Part shown: positions 26,464 through 36,102 of the stretch, in pieces
Position numbering within the stretch: position 1 is the stretch's first letter
Layout of the letters: every line of letters starts with the position of its first letter
Source: Myroides albus
GTDB taxonomy: Bacteria; Bacteroidota; Bacteroidia; Flavobacteriales; Flavobacteriaceae
Reading direction: 5' to 3'
Length of the DNA stretch: 54,972 nucleotides
Assembly: GCF_009711045.1 (NCBI RefSeq)
Contig: NZ_WMJX01000019.1
Location: forward strand, 1-54,972
The notes under the pieces: model-generated
What the model was told of the DNA's origin: nothing
The model's database searches: none
The model's input: only the letters and a program-made list of their open reading frames with translations
Translations under genes and position numbers: made by a program

Positions 26464-26496
26464 TTGTTAAAAATGCCAATAGGTTACTTATCTTTG
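26464..26496 (+). promoter_or_regulatory. Promoter of the aspartyl protease gene
   Basis: TTG (26464-26466), 22 bp, TATCTTTG (26489-26496). The ATG at 26519 would have a leader of ~18 nt. Confidence 0.68.
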
Positions 26497-26518
26497 CGCT
26501 TTAAAGTTATGATTAGGT

Positions 26519-27715
26519 ATGAAAAATATTTTGGGAAAATTATTTGGGGTGTTTGTCCTGTTAAGTGTTGTAAACTCGATTGGACAAGAAGTTAAATTGC
26601 CGTTTATATTATCCAAAGACGACACTTCTATATTTTTAAAATTGCCCTTTGACAATCAAATTGATAGTTTGTTGTTTTTCTTTGATACAGGTGCGGGAAT
26701 TGCCATGGTAGATTCAACTGTTGCTCGCGAAAGGGGATTTGAAATTAATAGTAGTATTAATGTAAGTGGAGCTGGAGGAAAGAAAAGTTATGATATGATG
26801 AAGGGGTATCAGTTACAGTTAGGTAACAATGTCGCTATAGATAATGTGTCTATTGTTCTTGATGATCTTTCGAGGTTAACAGCACTGTATGAAAAGAAAT
26901 TTGACGGAATTATTGGGGCTACTATTTTAGATAGGTATCTAACTAAAATTGACTTTGGTACGCAGACGATGAGTTTATATGAATTTGGTACCGCTTTAGA
27001 CTATAGCGCTTATCAGAAATTACCTATTGAATTTTACGGTGGGAATATACCTAAACTACCCATTGTTTTCGAACTTTCAAATGGAGATAAATTTGAAGGT
27101 GATATTCTATTTGACAGTGGGGCAGGAGTGACACTTATCGTGAATAGACCTTATAAAGAACAACATCAGCTGTATGACAAGTTAGAACAGAAGATTACTT
27201 ATACAGGTAACAATCTTAGTAATAAGACATTTTACGAGAAAGGAATAATTAAGAATATCCAATTAGGAGATTATAAAATAGAAAAAAGCGATATGGCAAT
27301 TTCCTTATCGTCAGATGAAGCAGGTGTAAGTGCTGCAGAGGGAATCGTCGGTATAATGGGGAGTGAGATTATCCACAGGTTTGACTTGATTCTCGACTAT
27401 AATTCTAAGGTGATTTACATCAAGCCAAATCAGTTGTTTAGTAAGGAGTTTAAGCCATTGATAAACCCAATCTCTTTTAAATATAGTAGCGATAGAAGTC
27501 AAATTATGATTGCCAGTATTATAGAGACTACTGATGCCTATAAAAAGGGGTTAAGAGAAGGGGATATAATATTAGCCATTGATGGTTTTACTTCGAATGA
27601 TTTTTCGGATTACGAAAAGATATTGAGAAAAGAGAACACAAAGGTGAAGGTTAAATACATCGATTCAAATGGAAAAGTAAAGACAGTTAAGCTTTCTTTG
27701 ACAAGAATACTTTAA
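26519..27715 (+). CDS. Exported aspartyl protease-like protein with PDZ domain
   Basis: The 398-residue product has a signal peptide (~1-22). Two retropepsin-type half-sites are present in one chain: FFFDTGAG (D56-T57-G58) and ILFDSGAG (D199-S200-G201), each followed by a hydrophobic strand, so the two lobes could form one pepsin-like active site. A PDZ domain occupies ~325-398 (AYKKGLREGDIILAIDG). It is likely a periplasmic or surface peptidase. Single gene with a good promoter; only a poor hairpin (ATAAAGG...CCTTTAT, 27731-27763) follows. Confidence 0.87.
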   Translation: MKNILGKLFGVFVLLSVVNSIGQEVKLPFILSKDDTSIFLKLPFDNQIDSLLFFFDTGAGIAMVDSTVARERGFEINSSINVSGAGGKKSYDMMKGYQLQLGNNVAIDNVSIVLDDLSRLTALYEKKFDGIIGATILDRYLTKIDFGTQTMSLYEFGTALDYSAYQKLPIEFYGGNIPKLPIVFELSNGDKFEGDILFDSGAGVTLIVNRPYKEQHQLYDKLEQKITYTGNNLSNKTFYEKGIIKNIQLGDYKIEKSDMAISLSSDEAGVSAAEGIVGIMGSEIIHRFDLILDYNSKVIYIKPNQLFSKEFKPLINPISFKYSSDRSQIMIASIIETTDAYKKGLREGDIILAIDGFTSNDFSDYEKILRKENTKVKVKYIDSNGKVKTVKLSLTRIL

Positions 27716-27858
27716 TAGCCTTTACAATAGATAAAGGTGAGTTTTTTAGCTCTATTCCTTTATAAATTTTGTCTAATAGAAAAAATTAATGTTTAATTAA
27801 GAATTAAATGTACTGATTTTAGTATTTTAGACGTTATAAAAATTAAAACTCAGTTAAA

Positions 27859-28455
27859 ATGAAAAAATCACTTCTTGCTATAGCATTAGTAGCAGCTTTT
27901 GCTACTTCATGTGGAGAGAAAAAACAAGACACAAAAGACGTTCAAGATAATGCTAAAACAGAACAAGTAGCTGAAGCTAACTATACGTATGGATTAGAAT
28001 GGACAGCATTTAAAACACCAGGTAAAGTTGGAGTAAAAGGGCAGTTCAAAGACATTAAGTTAATTGATGCAAACGCAAGTGCTGCTACTGTTACAGAGGG
28101 ATTAAGCGATGCAAAATTCGTAGTTGTAACATCGTCTGTTTTTACTAATGACGCAGGTAGAGATGAGAAGTTGAAAATGGAGTTCTTTGCAAAAATGCTT
28201 GGAAATATCAATGGTTATTTTGGAGAGTTTAAAGATGGTAAGGTTGTTGTAAATATTACAATGAACGGTATCAGCAAAGAGAAAGAATTCTCTTATGAGG
28301 AGAAAGATGGTGTGTTGAAACTAAACGGAGCTATTGATATTTTAGCTGATTTCTCTGCAAATACAGCATTTGACAGTTTACATGAAGCATGTAAAGATCT
28401 ACATGAAGGTAAGACATGGTCTGATGTTGAGCTTTCTATAGAGATTAAAAAATAA
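27859..28455 (+). CDS. YceI-family lipoprotein
   Basis: The 198-residue product has a lipoprotein signal with lipobox ATSC (Cys18), then a short charged linker (KKQDTKDVQDNAKTE). From ~45 the sequence has the YceI beta-barrel pattern: LEWTAFKTPGKVGVKGQFKDI, an FFAKMLGNINGYF segment and a Gly/Asn-rich strand series. YceI proteins bind isoprenoid-like lipids in the periplasm; here it is membrane-anchored. Ligand unknown. Monocistronic, terminator at 28481. Confidence 0.85.
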   Translation: MKKSLLAIALVAAFATSCGEKKQDTKDVQDNAKTEQVAEANYTYGLEWTAFKTPGKVGVKGQFKDIKLIDANASAATVTEGLSDAKFVVVTSSVFTNDAGRDEKLKMEFFAKMLGNINGYFGEFKDGKVVVNITMNGISKEKEFSYEEKDGVLKLNGAIDILADFSANTAFDSLHEACKDLHEGKTWSDVELSIEIKK

Positions 28456-28480
28456 TTTTACATATATTTGGTAAAAAGCG

Positions 28481-28511
28481 AGAGGGATAGTGAATTATCC
28501 CTCTTTTTTTT
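28481..28511 (+). terminator. Terminator of the YceI gene
   Basis: Arms AGAGGGATA / TATCCCTCT around GTGAAT, with T8. The T-run leads directly into TAACTTTG (28512-28519), a likely -7 box of prfA. Confidence 0.9.
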
Positions 28512-28551
28512 TAACTTTGCATTCCAAATTAATTATCTGTATTTTAAAGAT

Positions 28552-29625
28552 ATGATAGATAGATTACAAATTATAAAGCAACGTTTTGATGAGGTTTCTG
28601 ATTTGATTATTCAACCAGATGTAATTGCTGATCAAAAACGTTACGTGCAACTAAATAAGGAATATAAAGATTTAAAACAGCTTGTGGAAAAACGAGCTGA
28701 GTATTTAACTCTGAAAGGAAATATTGATGAAGCTAATGAGATCATTGCAGACGGAAGTGATGCGGAGATGGTTGATATGGCAAAAATGCAACTGGAAGAG
28801 GCAAAAGAAAGATTACCTGAATTAGAAGAGGAGATTAAGTTTTTATTGATACCTAAAGATCCTGAGGATGCTAAGAACGTAATGGTTGAGGTGAGAGCAG
28901 GTACGGGAGGTGATGAAGCGAGTATCTTTGCAGGAGATTTATTTAGAATGTACACTAAATATTGTGAATCAAGAGGGTGGAGAACATCTGTAGTTGATGT
29001 AAACGAAGGAACTTCAGGAGGATACAAAGAGGTGATTTTTGAGGTAACAGGAGAAGATGTTTATGGAACCTTAAAATTTGAAGCAGGTGTACACCGAGTT
29101 CAGCGTGTTCCTCAAACAGAGACTCAAGGACGTGTTCATACATCTGCAGCAACTGTTATGGTACTGCCAGAAGCAGAAGAATTTGATGTTCAAATTGACA
29201 TGAATGATGTCCGTATTGATTTATTCTGTTCATCAGGACCTGGAGGACAGTCTGTAAATACAACTAAATCAGCTGTGCGTATGACGCACATCCCAACAGG
29301 TTTGGTTGCTCAATGTCAGGATGAAAAATCACAACATAAGAACAAGGACAAAGCTTTATCTGTATTGCGTTCTCGTTTATATGAAATGGAGTTAGCGAAG
29401 AAACAAGAGGAAGATGCTAAAAAGCGTAACTCTCAAGTAAGTAGTGGAGATAGATCTGCTAAGATTCGCACCTATAATTACCCACAAGGTCGTGTGACTG
29501 ATCATAGAATTGGATTGACACTTTATGATCTTGACGGTGTAATGAACGGAAACATTCAAAAAATCATTGATGAACTACAATTAGTTAGCAATACTGAAAA
29601 GCTGAAAGAAAGCGATGTATTCTAA
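28552..29625 (+). CDS. prfA: Peptide chain release factor 1
   Basis: The start is ATG 28552 (357 residues, [12 protein letters not shown]); the longer frame runs back through the upstream terminator. The peptidyl-hydrolysis motif is G231-G232-Q233 in [17 protein letters not shown], and the codon-recognition tripeptide is P187-Q188-T189 ([14 protein letters not shown]), the PxT that distinguishes RF1 from RF2. It releases nascent chains at UAA and UAG. No in-frame break, as expected for RF1. Transcription probably starts at TAACTTTG (28512-28519). Confidence 0.97.
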   Translation: MIDRLQIIKQRFDEVSDLIIQPDVIADQKRYVQLNKEYKDLKQLVEKRAEYLTLKGNIDEANEIIADGSDAEMVDMAKMQLEEAKERLPELEEEIKFLLIPKDPEDAKNVMVEVRAGTGGDEASIFAGDLFRMYTKYCESRGWRTSVVDVNEGTSGGYKEVIFEVTGEDVYGTLKFEAGVHRVQRVPQTETQGRVHTSAATVMVLPEAEEFDVQIDMNDVRIDLFCSSGPGGQSVNTTKSAVRMTHIPTGLVAQCQDEKSQHKNKDKALSVLRSRLYEMELAKKQEEDAKKRNSQVSSGDRSAKIRTYNYPQGRVTDHRIGLTLYDLDGVMNGNIQKIIDELQLVSNTEKLKESDVF

Positions 29626-29645
29626 TTTAAGTTTATGATATTTCA

Positions 29646-29681
29646 AAACCACACTTACCTTTGTAGAGTGTGGTTTTTTTT
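29646..29681 (+). terminator. Terminator of prfA, overlapping the pyrF promoter
   Basis: Arms AAACCACACT / AGTGTGGTTT with T8 afterwards. The loop contains TACCTTTG, a TAnnTTTG promoter box. Confidence 0.9.
29656..29663 (+). promoter_or_regulatory. Candidate -7 box of pyrF inside the terminator loop
   Basis: TACCTTTG matches TAnnTTTG and lies 34 bp before the pyrF ATG (29698). No clear TTG -33 element is present at the expected distance (a TTTATG is). Confidence 0.55.
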
Positions 29682-29697
29682 AAACTATACTTTTATA

Positions 29698-30519
29698 ATG
29701 ACAACACAACAATTACTTGAGCAAATAAAAAAGAAGAATTCTTTTTTATGTATTGGTTTAGATGTAGATATGACTAAAATTCCTTCTTTCTTGTTGAAAG
29801 AGGAAGATCCTATCTTTAGCTTTAATAAAGCTATAATTGATGCAACACACGATGTTGCCGTTGCCTATAAACCTAATATTGCCTTCTATGAGGCGTATGG
29901 TATTAAAGGATGGGAATCACTAAAGAAAACAATCGATTATATTAATCAAAATTACCCAGAGCTGTACACTATTGCAGATGCGAAAAGGGGAGACATTGGA
30001 AATACTGCCACTATGTATGCAAAAGCCTTTTTTGAAGATATGGAGTTTGACAGTGTTACAGTAGCTCCTTATATGGGTAAGGATTCTGTTGAGCCATTTC
30101 TAACTTTTGAGAATAAGCATACTATTTTATTAGCTTTGACTTCTAATGAAGGTGCTTTTGATTTTCAAACTCAACTTATCGAAGGTAAACCACTTTATCA
30201 AAAAGTAATAGAGAAATCACAGACTTATAACAATGCGGATAATCTGATGTATGTTGTGGGAGCTACAAAGGCGGAGTATTTTAAAGAAATCAGAAATATA
30301 GTACCTCATAGCTTTTTATTAGTACCTGGAGTGGGGGCACAAGGTGGAAGTTTGCAAGATGTGTGTCAATATGGGTTAAATGATCAGGTTGGTTTGTTAA
30401 TAAATTCCTCAAGAGGGATTATCTTTGCATCTAATAAAGAAGATTTTGCAGAGAAAGCGCGTGAACAAGCGTTGCTATTGCAAAGAGAAATGAGTGATAT
30501 TTTAAAAGAAAGGTTATGA
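29698..30519 (+). CDS. pyrF: Orotidine 5'-phosphate decarboxylase (type 2)
   Basis: The start is ATG 29698 (273 residues, [10 protein letters not shown]), placed just past the prfA terminator. The catalytic array is A-D94-A-K96-R-G-D99 ([13 protein letters not shown]). FLCIGLDVD near the N-terminus and [10 protein letters not shown] plus [11 protein letters not shown] near the C-terminus hold the phosphate. The ~270-residue length indicates the long, 'type 2' subfamily. It makes UMP, the last step of pyrimidine synthesis. The next gene overlaps its stop codon (ATGA). Confidence 0.96.
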   Translation: MTTQQLLEQIKKKNSFLCIGLDVDMTKIPSFLLKEEDPIFSFNKAIIDATHDVAVAYKPNIAFYEAYGIKGWESLKKTIDYINQNYPELYTIADAKRGDIGNTATMYAKAFFEDMEFDSVTVAPYMGKDSVEPFLTFENKHTILLALTSNEGAFDFQTQLIEGKPLYQKVIEKSQTYNNADNLMYVVGATKAEYFKEIRNIVPHSFLLVPGVGAQGGSLQDVCQYGLNDQVGLLINSSRGIIFASNKEDFAEKAREQALLLQREMSDILKERL

Positions 30520-31316
30520 TTGCAATGAAAGATCAGGTTGGACAGGAACATCGTTTTGAAACACTTCCAAAACGCATTGTTTCGTTGGTTCCTTCACAAA
30601 CGGAAACATTATTTGACTTAGGTTTAGAAGATGAAATAGTTGGTATTACAAAGTTTTGTGTACATCCATATCACCTAAAGGCTACTAAGACAAAAGTAGG
30701 GGGTACGAAGAAAGTACACCTTGAGAAAATAAAGTTGTTACAGCCTGATATCATTATAGCAAATAAAGAAGAGAATACACTTGAAATAGTTGAGAGCTTG
30801 AAGGGGATTTGTCCTGTATGGGTAACCGATGTGGTTACTTTGGACGATAATATCCAAATGATTGAAGACTTTGGGAATCTATTTAATAAAAGAACGGAGG
30901 CGAGAAAATGGATTGATAAATTAAATTTCGCTCAGAGGGATTTTATGGATTTTGTAAAGGATAAGAATTCTTATAAGGCGGCTTATTTTATTTGGAGAGA
31001 GCCTTTTATGGTTGCTGGACGAGATACGTTTATAAACGAGTTATTAAAGTTGAATAAGTTTGTGAATGTATATGAGAATAGGGAAGAAAGGTATCCTGAA
31101 ATAGAATTAAAAAAGATACGAATTCAAGGAGATCCCGAAGTAGTGTTTTTGTCATCAGAACCTTTTCCTTTTACAGAAGAACATGCTTTTGAAATAGGTA
31201 GGTTTACTCATCATGGAAAAACTGTCTTTGTCGATGGTGAAATGTTCTCATGGTATGGCACACATTTGTATAAAGCATTTGATTACTTCAAACAAATACA
31301 CGAAAGGTTGTCGTGA
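30516..31316 (+). CDS. BtuF-like helical-backbone metal receptor protein without signal peptide
   Basis: The 266-residue product is of the ABC substrate-binding class III fold (vitamin B12/siderophore type): [26 protein letters not shown] at ~20-45, [22 protein letters not shown], and [16 protein letters not shown] at the end. Unusually it has no signal peptide or lipobox, so it would stay in the cytoplasm unless exported otherwise. No permease or ATPase gene is nearby. It overlaps pyrF by 4 bp and is co-transcribed with it. An alternative start is ATG 30525. Ligand unknown. Confidence 0.85.
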   Translation: MIAMKDQVGQEHRFETLPKRIVSLVPSQTETLFDLGLEDEIVGITKFCVHPYHLKATKTKVGGTKKVHLEKIKLLQPDIIIANKEENTLEIVESLKGICPVWVTDVVTLDDNIQMIEDFGNLFNKRTEARKWIDKLNFAQRDFMDFVKDKNSYKAAYFIWREPFMVAGRDTFINELLKLNKFVNVYENREERYPEIELKKIRIQGDPEVVFLSSEPFPFTEEHAFEIGRFTHHGKTVFVDGEMFSWYGTHLYKAFDYFKQIHERLS

Positions 31317-31327
31317 TAATAAAAAAT

Positions 31328-31366
31328 AAAAACCGAGTAGAGGCCTATTTCTACTCGGTTTTTTAT
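31328..31366. terminator. Terminator of the pyrF operon
   Basis: Arms AAAACCGAGTAG / CTACTCGGTTTT around a 10-nt loop with T6 after it. A-rich sequence on the left would also allow it to act on the convergent DUF4197 transcript. Confidence 0.9.
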
Positions 31367-31476
31367 TAACTAACCCTAACTTTATGAAATCAATCATATA
31401 ATGATACAAATGTCTAAAAAAAATCGGACTTAATCAGTTAAATGAATGTTATAATAATGTTATGAGTGTGTTTTGT

Positions 31477-32295
31477 TTAAAAAATTCCGATTTTATCAAA
31501 AATACTTTGCTTTTTTTGATCTTTATCTTTTTTATTCTTAGAGGAATTATCTGAAGTGTTTTTATTCGATGTATTTGTTGTGTTATCTTGAATTGAGAAT
31601 ACATCTTGAAGTAATTTATTTGATCTCGAACCTCCTATATTCTCTCTGATTTTATCTTCTTCAACAGCAATCATAGTAAACACACCAGCCATAGTTTGAT
31701 TTGTAACGTAATCTGTTAGGTTGGTATTGATTTGCGAGACAAGTGGTAGTTCGTTATAAGTAGAGAAGATCTTTTCCCATACTTTATCAGCACCTACACT
31801 TGAGAGTGATTTTTCGATTACAGGAGAAAACTTTGAGTATAAAGCTTTAGTAGTACTTTCTTTTAGATAATTCGTTGCAGAGCCTTTTCCTCCAAGAAGG
31901 ATATTCTTTGCATCGTTAAAAGTAATGTTCTTTACAGCGTCTACAAATATGGGTGTAGCTTCTTTCACGGCATCTTCTGCTGCGCGATTGATTAGCATTA
32001 ATCCTTGGTCAGCCAAGTTACCTAAACCTAATTTTCTTAGCGTTTGGTCTACTTTCTGTACTTCTTCAGGTAGTAAAATTTTTACTAATTCGTTTTTGTA
32101 AAAACCATCTTTTTCAGTTAGTTTACTAACTTGTTGTTCAATCCCTTTATCTAAAGCTTCTTTTAATCCTTTTGCTACTTTATCTTGACTGATATTGCCA
32201 ATAATGTCTGTTACTTTTTGGGCATAAGCATTCTCTGTAAGGGTAGAGCTTAAAAAAAGTGCCAAAGTGCTTAGGATAATGATGTTTTTCTTCAT
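31477..32295 (-). CDS. DUF4197 exported protein
   Basis: The 272-residue product has a signal peptide (~1-25, cleavage near AYA). The rest is helical and matches DUF4197: KVAKGLKEALDKGIEQQVSKL, then KNITFNDAKNILLGGKGSATNYLKEST and a YVTNQTMAGVFTMIAVEE block. Family function is unknown; proteins are periplasmic. A polar Asn/Lys/Ser tail (~235-265) ends the chain. The DUF7935-like membrane gene lies 35 bp upstream on the same strand, suggesting one operon. Confidence 0.87.
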   Translation of the reverse strand: MKKNIIILSTLALFLSSTLTENAYAQKVTDIIGNISQDKVAKGLKEALDKGIEQQVSKLTEKDGFYKNELVKILLPEEVQKVDQTLRKLGLGNLADQGLMLINRAAEDAVKEATPIFVDAVKNITFNDAKNILLGGKGSATNYLKESTTKALYSKFSPVIEKSLSSVGADKVWEKIFSTYNELPLVSQINTNLTDYVTNQTMAGVFTMIAVEEDKIRENIGGSRSNKLLQDVFSIQDNTTNTSNKNTSDNSSKNKKDKDQKKQSIFDKIGIF

Positions 32296-32330
32296 AGTAG
32301 ATTTTTTATGTTTTATATAGTGTTTATTTT

Positions 32331-32861
32331 TTATAAGTATTGCTTAGCTTCTGTTTTGATTGCGGTTAAACAAATAGAAGTACTGTTAGCCATAGTTTGA
32401 CTTTCCTTTATTAATAAATGTTGTAAATTCAATGGATTGTCAATATTATGTAGGTTTGAAGAACGCTGTATCAAGCTGACAATTGCATTTTTGTGTTGGG
32501 TAAGCAAAGTCCACAGTTCTTCAGAAACATATACTTGTTGTGAAATATTATACTCGTATTCTTGTGTAATGTGTTGTATCAGTGCTAAGCTATACAAAGC
32601 TTTGTCATCTGTTTGCAATTGTATTCTCAATAGTAATTTTTGCAAATCAATTCTCTCAATAAAAATAGTTAATCTCTCATAAGCTTGTAATCGCAAAGCT
32701 ATTGTATCAATTGTCTTGTTGTTTTGTAGGGAATCGATGATGTATTTATCTCTTTGACTTTGTCTTTTCAGAATGGCGTCAAAATAAACATAAGATAATG
32801 CGGCAACAACCAAAGCAGGAATAGTGTAACTAATTAATTCAAGTAAAAAAGTTAAGTTCAT
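32331..32861 (-). CDS. Membrane-anchored helical protein (DUF7935-like)
   Basis: The 176-residue product has one N-terminal transmembrane helix (~8-28, SYTIPALVVAALSYVYFDAIL) followed by a basic KRQSQRDK and a long helical cytoplasmic-type domain containing RLQAYERLTIFIERI. The YERL/FIERI block is typical of a flavobacterial family I know only as an uncharacterised one. It is probably co-transcribed with the DUF4197 gene. A -7 box (TATTTTTG, minus strand, 32884-32877) lies 16 bp upstream of its ATG. Function unknown. Confidence 0.75.
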   Translation of the reverse strand: MNLTFLLELISYTIPALVVAALSYVYFDAILKRQSQRDKYIIDSLQNNKTIDTIALRLQAYERLTIFIERIDLQKLLLRIQLQTDDKALYSLALIQHITQEYEYNISQQVYVSEELWTLLTQHKNAIVSLIQRSSNLHNIDNPLNLQHLLIKESQTMANSTSICLTAIKTEAKQYL

Positions 32862-32930
32862 AATGCGAAATTTTTACAAAAATAAACAATATAATACTTG
32901 GGCATAAACTTTTTTATGTATTCAAAAAAC

Positions 32931-32961
32931 TTGTTATAAAGGGAGAGTAATTGTATTTTTG
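32931..32961 (+). promoter_or_regulatory. Promoter of uvrD/pcrA
   Basis: TTG (32931-32933), 20 bp, TATTTTTG (32954-32961); ATG at 32982. It is a close match to the Bacteroidota consensus. Confidence 0.72.
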
Positions 32962-32981
32962 GCTTTTTATGAAAAAAGGAT

Positions 32982-35315
32982 ATGCAAAATTATATTGATC
33001 AGTTAAATGAAGCACAAAGGGCGCCTGTTTTACAAAAAGAGGGGCCGATGATAGTGATTGCTGGTGCAGGTTCAGGAAAAACAAGAGTATTGACTTTGCG
33101 TATAGCATACTTGATGCATCAAGGTGTAGATGCATTTAACATTCTCGCGCTAACTTTTACCAATAAAGCAGCACGAGAAATGAAAGCGAGGATTTCACAA
33201 ATCGTAGGGAGTACAGAAGCAAAGAATTTGTGGATGGGTACTTTCCACTCGGTATTTGCGAGAATTTTGAGAAGTGAAGCTGATCGATTGGGTTATCCAA
33301 GTAACTTTTCTATTTACGATTCTCAAGATAGTCAACGCTTGATCGGGCAAATAATCAAGGAAATGCAGCTTGACAAAGATGTATATAAACCAAAGGAAAT
33401 TCTCAGTAGAATTTCGTCGTATAAAAACAGTTTAGTTACAGTTAAAGATTATTTTGCAAATCCTGAGCTTCTGGAAGCGGATGCTATGAGTAAACGTCCG
33501 AGAATCGGTGATATTTACCAAAACTACGTTGATAGGTGTTTTAAAGCGGGAGCTATGGACTTCGATGACTTATTGTTAAAGACAAATGAGCTGTTGAATA
33601 TGTTTCCAGATGTGTTGGCTAAGTATCAAGATCGCTTTAGATATATTTTGGTAGACGAGTATCAAGATACAAATCACTCACAATATTTGATTGTTAGGGC
33701 TTTGTCTGATCGATTTCAGAATATTTGTGTTGTTGGTGATGATGCACAGAGTATTTACGCCTTTAGGGGAGCAAATATTAATAATATATTGAATTTCCAA
33801 AAAGACTACGAGGGGGTTCAAACGTATCGATTAGAGCAAAATTATCGTTCTTCACGCAATATTGTTGAAGCGGCAAATACTGTAATTGATAAAAACAGAG
33901 TTAAACTTGAAAAGGTTGTTTGGACAGCAAATGATTTCGGACCGAAGATTAAAGTGCACCGCTCTTTAACCGATGGTGAAGAAGGGCGATTTGTAGCCTC
34001 AACGATTTTTGAGGAGAAAATGCAAGGGCAAAAAAACAACAGTGATTTTGCTATATTGTATAGAACCAATGCACAATCTCGTGCGATGGAAGATGCTTTG
34101 CGTAAAAAAGACATTCCTTATCGAATTTATGGAGGTTTATCTTTTTATCAGCGAAAAGAGATTAAAGATGTACTTAGTTATTTGCGTTTGATCATTAATC
34201 CAAAAGATGAAGAGGCATTAGTTCGCGTAATTAACTATCCTGCTCGAGGAATTGGAGCTACGACACTGGATAAACTTACTATTGCTGCAAATCACTACAA
34301 GAGATCTATTTTTGAAGTTATGGAACATATCGATAAGATTGATCTTAAGATAACTGCAGGAACAAGAGGTAAATTATCTGACTTTGTCAACATGGTTAAA
34401 GCATTTCAAGCACAAGAACAGACGATGGATGCTTATCAATTGACTGAACATGTAGTAAAGAAAACGGGACTTGTTCAGGAATTGAGAAAAGATACTACTC
34501 CAGAGGGAATTACAAGAATGGAGAATATTGAGGAGTTGTTAAATGGTATCAAAGATTTCATTGAAGGTCAAAAAGAGATTGATGGAGCAAGAGGTGCTTT
34601 AGGGGAGTTCTTGGAGGATGTTGCTTTGGCTACGGATTTAGATAAAGACAATGGAGATGATGATAGAGTAGCGCTTATGACTATTCACTTGGCAAAAGGG
34701 TTAGAATTTCCTACGGTATTTTGCGTGGGAATGGAGGAAGATTTATTCCCAAGTGCAATGAGTAAAAGTACAAGAGCAGAATTAGAAGAAGAAAGAAGGT
34801 TGTTCTATGTGGCATTGACAAGGGCCGAACATCAAGCTTATTTGACTTATGCGCAATCTCGTTACCGTTGGGGTAAATTGGTAGATAGTGATCCTTCTTG
34901 TTTTATTGATGAGATTGATGATCAGTACTTAGAGTACTTAACTCCTGTTGAGACTAATTATCGATATAAGCCTATGATGAATACTGATATTTTTGGAGAT
35001 GCGGATAAGAGTAAGCTGCGATTAAAAAAACCAGTAGGAGGAACTCCTCCAGCTTATATTACGGAGAATGAAGAACCAAAAGTTGATAGAAATATTAGAA
35101 GGTTAAAGCCAATTGACAGTAGTAAGAAGGAGGTGAGTAATGTGAATAATGGAGATTTGGCAGTAGGGAATATGGTCATGCATGAGCGTTTTGGTAAGGG
35201 AGAAATTTTAAACTTAGAAGGTGTAGGAGCAGATCGAAAAGCTGAGATTAGATTTGATGTAGGAGGAATTAAAAAACTACTGTTGAGATTTGCTAAGCTA
35301 CGTGTATTATCGTAA
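32982..35315 (+). CDS. uvrD: UvrD/PcrA-type superfamily 1 DNA helicase
   Basis: The 777-residue enzyme has the SF1A motifs in order: Q-motif LNEAQRAPV (~7), Walker A AGAGSGKT (27-34), LALTFTNKAAREMK (Ia), VDEYQDTN (D225-T230, motif II), GDDAQSIYAFRGA (III), LEQNYRSSRNIV (IV), MTIHLAKGLEF (V) and YVALTRAEH (VI). The C-terminal tail MVMHERFGKGEI...GGIKKLLLRFAKL is the Tudor-like RNA-polymerase-binding element of PcrA/UvrD. It unwinds DNA 3' to 5' in excision and mismatch repair. The Sua5 gene follows by 16 bp, probably in the same transcript. Confidence 0.95.
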   Translation: MQNYIDQLNEAQRAPVLQKEGPMIVIAGAGSGKTRVLTLRIAYLMHQGVDAFNILALTFTNKAAREMKARISQIVGSTEAKNLWMGTFHSVFARILRSEADRLGYPSNFSIYDSQDSQRLIGQIIKEMQLDKDVYKPKEILSRISSYKNSLVTVKDYFANPELLEADAMSKRPRIGDIYQNYVDRCFKAGAMDFDDLLLKTNELLNMFPDVLAKYQDRFRYILVDEYQDTNHSQYLIVRALSDRFQNICVVGDDAQSIYAFRGANINNILNFQKDYEGVQTYRLEQNYRSSRNIVEAANTVIDKNRVKLEKVVWTANDFGPKIKVHRSLTDGEEGRFVASTIFEEKMQGQKNNSDFAILYRTNAQSRAMEDALRKKDIPYRIYGGLSFYQRKEIKDVLSYLRLIINPKDEEALVRVINYPARGIGATTLDKLTIAANHYKRSIFEVMEHIDKIDLKITAGTRGKLSDFVNMVKAFQAQEQTMDAYQLTEHVVKKTGLVQELRKDTTPEGITRMENIEELLNGIKDFIEGQKEIDGARGALGEFLEDVALATDLDKDNGDDDRVALMTIHLAKGLEFPTVFCVGMEEDLFPSAMSKSTRAELEEERRLFYVALTRAEHQAYLTYAQSRYRWGKLVDSDPSCFIDEIDDQYLEYLTPVETNYRYKPMMNTDIFGDADKSKLRLKKPVGGTPPAYITENEEPKVDRNIRRLKPIDSSKKEVSNVNNGDLAVGNMVMHERFGKGEILNLEGVGADRKAEIRFDVGGIKKLLLRFAKLRVLS

Positions 35316-35331
35316 ATTGTAATAAAAAGTT

Positions 35332-35952
35332 ATGGCACAGTTTATAAAGATATATCCAGATAATCCTAATGAAAAAGAAATAGACAAGGTCGTGAAAATC
35401 CTTCGAGATGGAGGCCTTGTTATCTATCCTACCGATACGGTTTATGGGTTAGGGTGTGATATTACCAATACAAAGGCTTTAGAAAGGATCGCAAAGATAA
35501 AAGGAGTGAAGTTAGAGAAAGCAAACTTTTCTTTTATCTGTTATGACCTAAGTAATATATCTGATTATGTAAAGCAAATAGATACTTCTACTTTTAAAAT
35601 TCTTAAGAAAGCCCTGCCTGGGCCTTATACATTTATTCTTCCGGGAAATAATGATTTGCCTAAAGAGTTTAAAAAGAAAAAGACAGTAGGTATTCGCGTA
35701 CCTGATAATAATATTGCAAGGGATATAGTTAAGCGATTGGGAAATCCTATTGTATCAACGTCAATTTATGACGAAGATGAAGTACTTGAGTATACAACTG
35801 ATCCAGAACTTATTTTCGAAAAATGGCAAAATCTTGTTGATGTAGTTATTGATGGAGGTTATGGAGATAATACAGCGTCTACAGTAATAGACTTATCTGG
35901 CTACGAACCAGAGGTTATCCGCCAGGGAAAAGGAGAAATTGATATATTATAA
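35332..35952 (+). CDS. L-threonylcarbamoyladenylate synthase (Sua5/YciO/YrdC family)
   Basis: The 206-residue product has the YrdC nucleotide/bicarbonate site: GGLVIYPTDTVYGLGCDI (~28-44, PTDTVYG at 33-39), a KxxxSxICxDLS block (~63-70), LPGPYTFIL (~93) and VGIRVPDN (~119). It would make threonylcarbamoyl-AMP for t6A37 in tRNA. It has no C-terminal Sua5 domain, so it is the short YrdC/YciO form; the YciO branch is of less certain activity. Co-oriented 16 bp after uvrD. Confidence 0.9.
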   Translation: MAQFIKIYPDNPNEKEIDKVVKILRDGGLVIYPTDTVYGLGCDITNTKALERIAKIKGVKLEKANFSFICYDLSNISDYVKQIDTSTFKILKKALPGPYTFILPGNNDLPKEFKKKKTVGIRVPDNNIARDIVKRLGNPIVSTSIYDEDEVLEYTTDPELIFEKWQNLVDVVIDGGYGDNTASTVIDLSGYEPEVIRQGKGEIDIL

Positions 35953-36059
35953 TCAACAAAAAATTAGAATTAATTAATAAAATAGATAAAACAAGGTTAA
36001 ATAGACTGTAAAATATGACAGTTCCCTATTTTAAATTAGGGGAATTCAAACTGAATTGT

Positions 36060-36067
36060 TATTTTTG
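36060..36067 (+). promoter_or_regulatory. Candidate -7 box of sucC
   Basis: TATTTTTG, 35 bp before the ATG at 36103. No clear TTG at the expected spacing, so the promoter is tentative. Confidence 0.5.
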
Positions 36068-36102
36068 TATCTGTTTATTTAAAAAGCTAAACGTATCACA
36101 CT

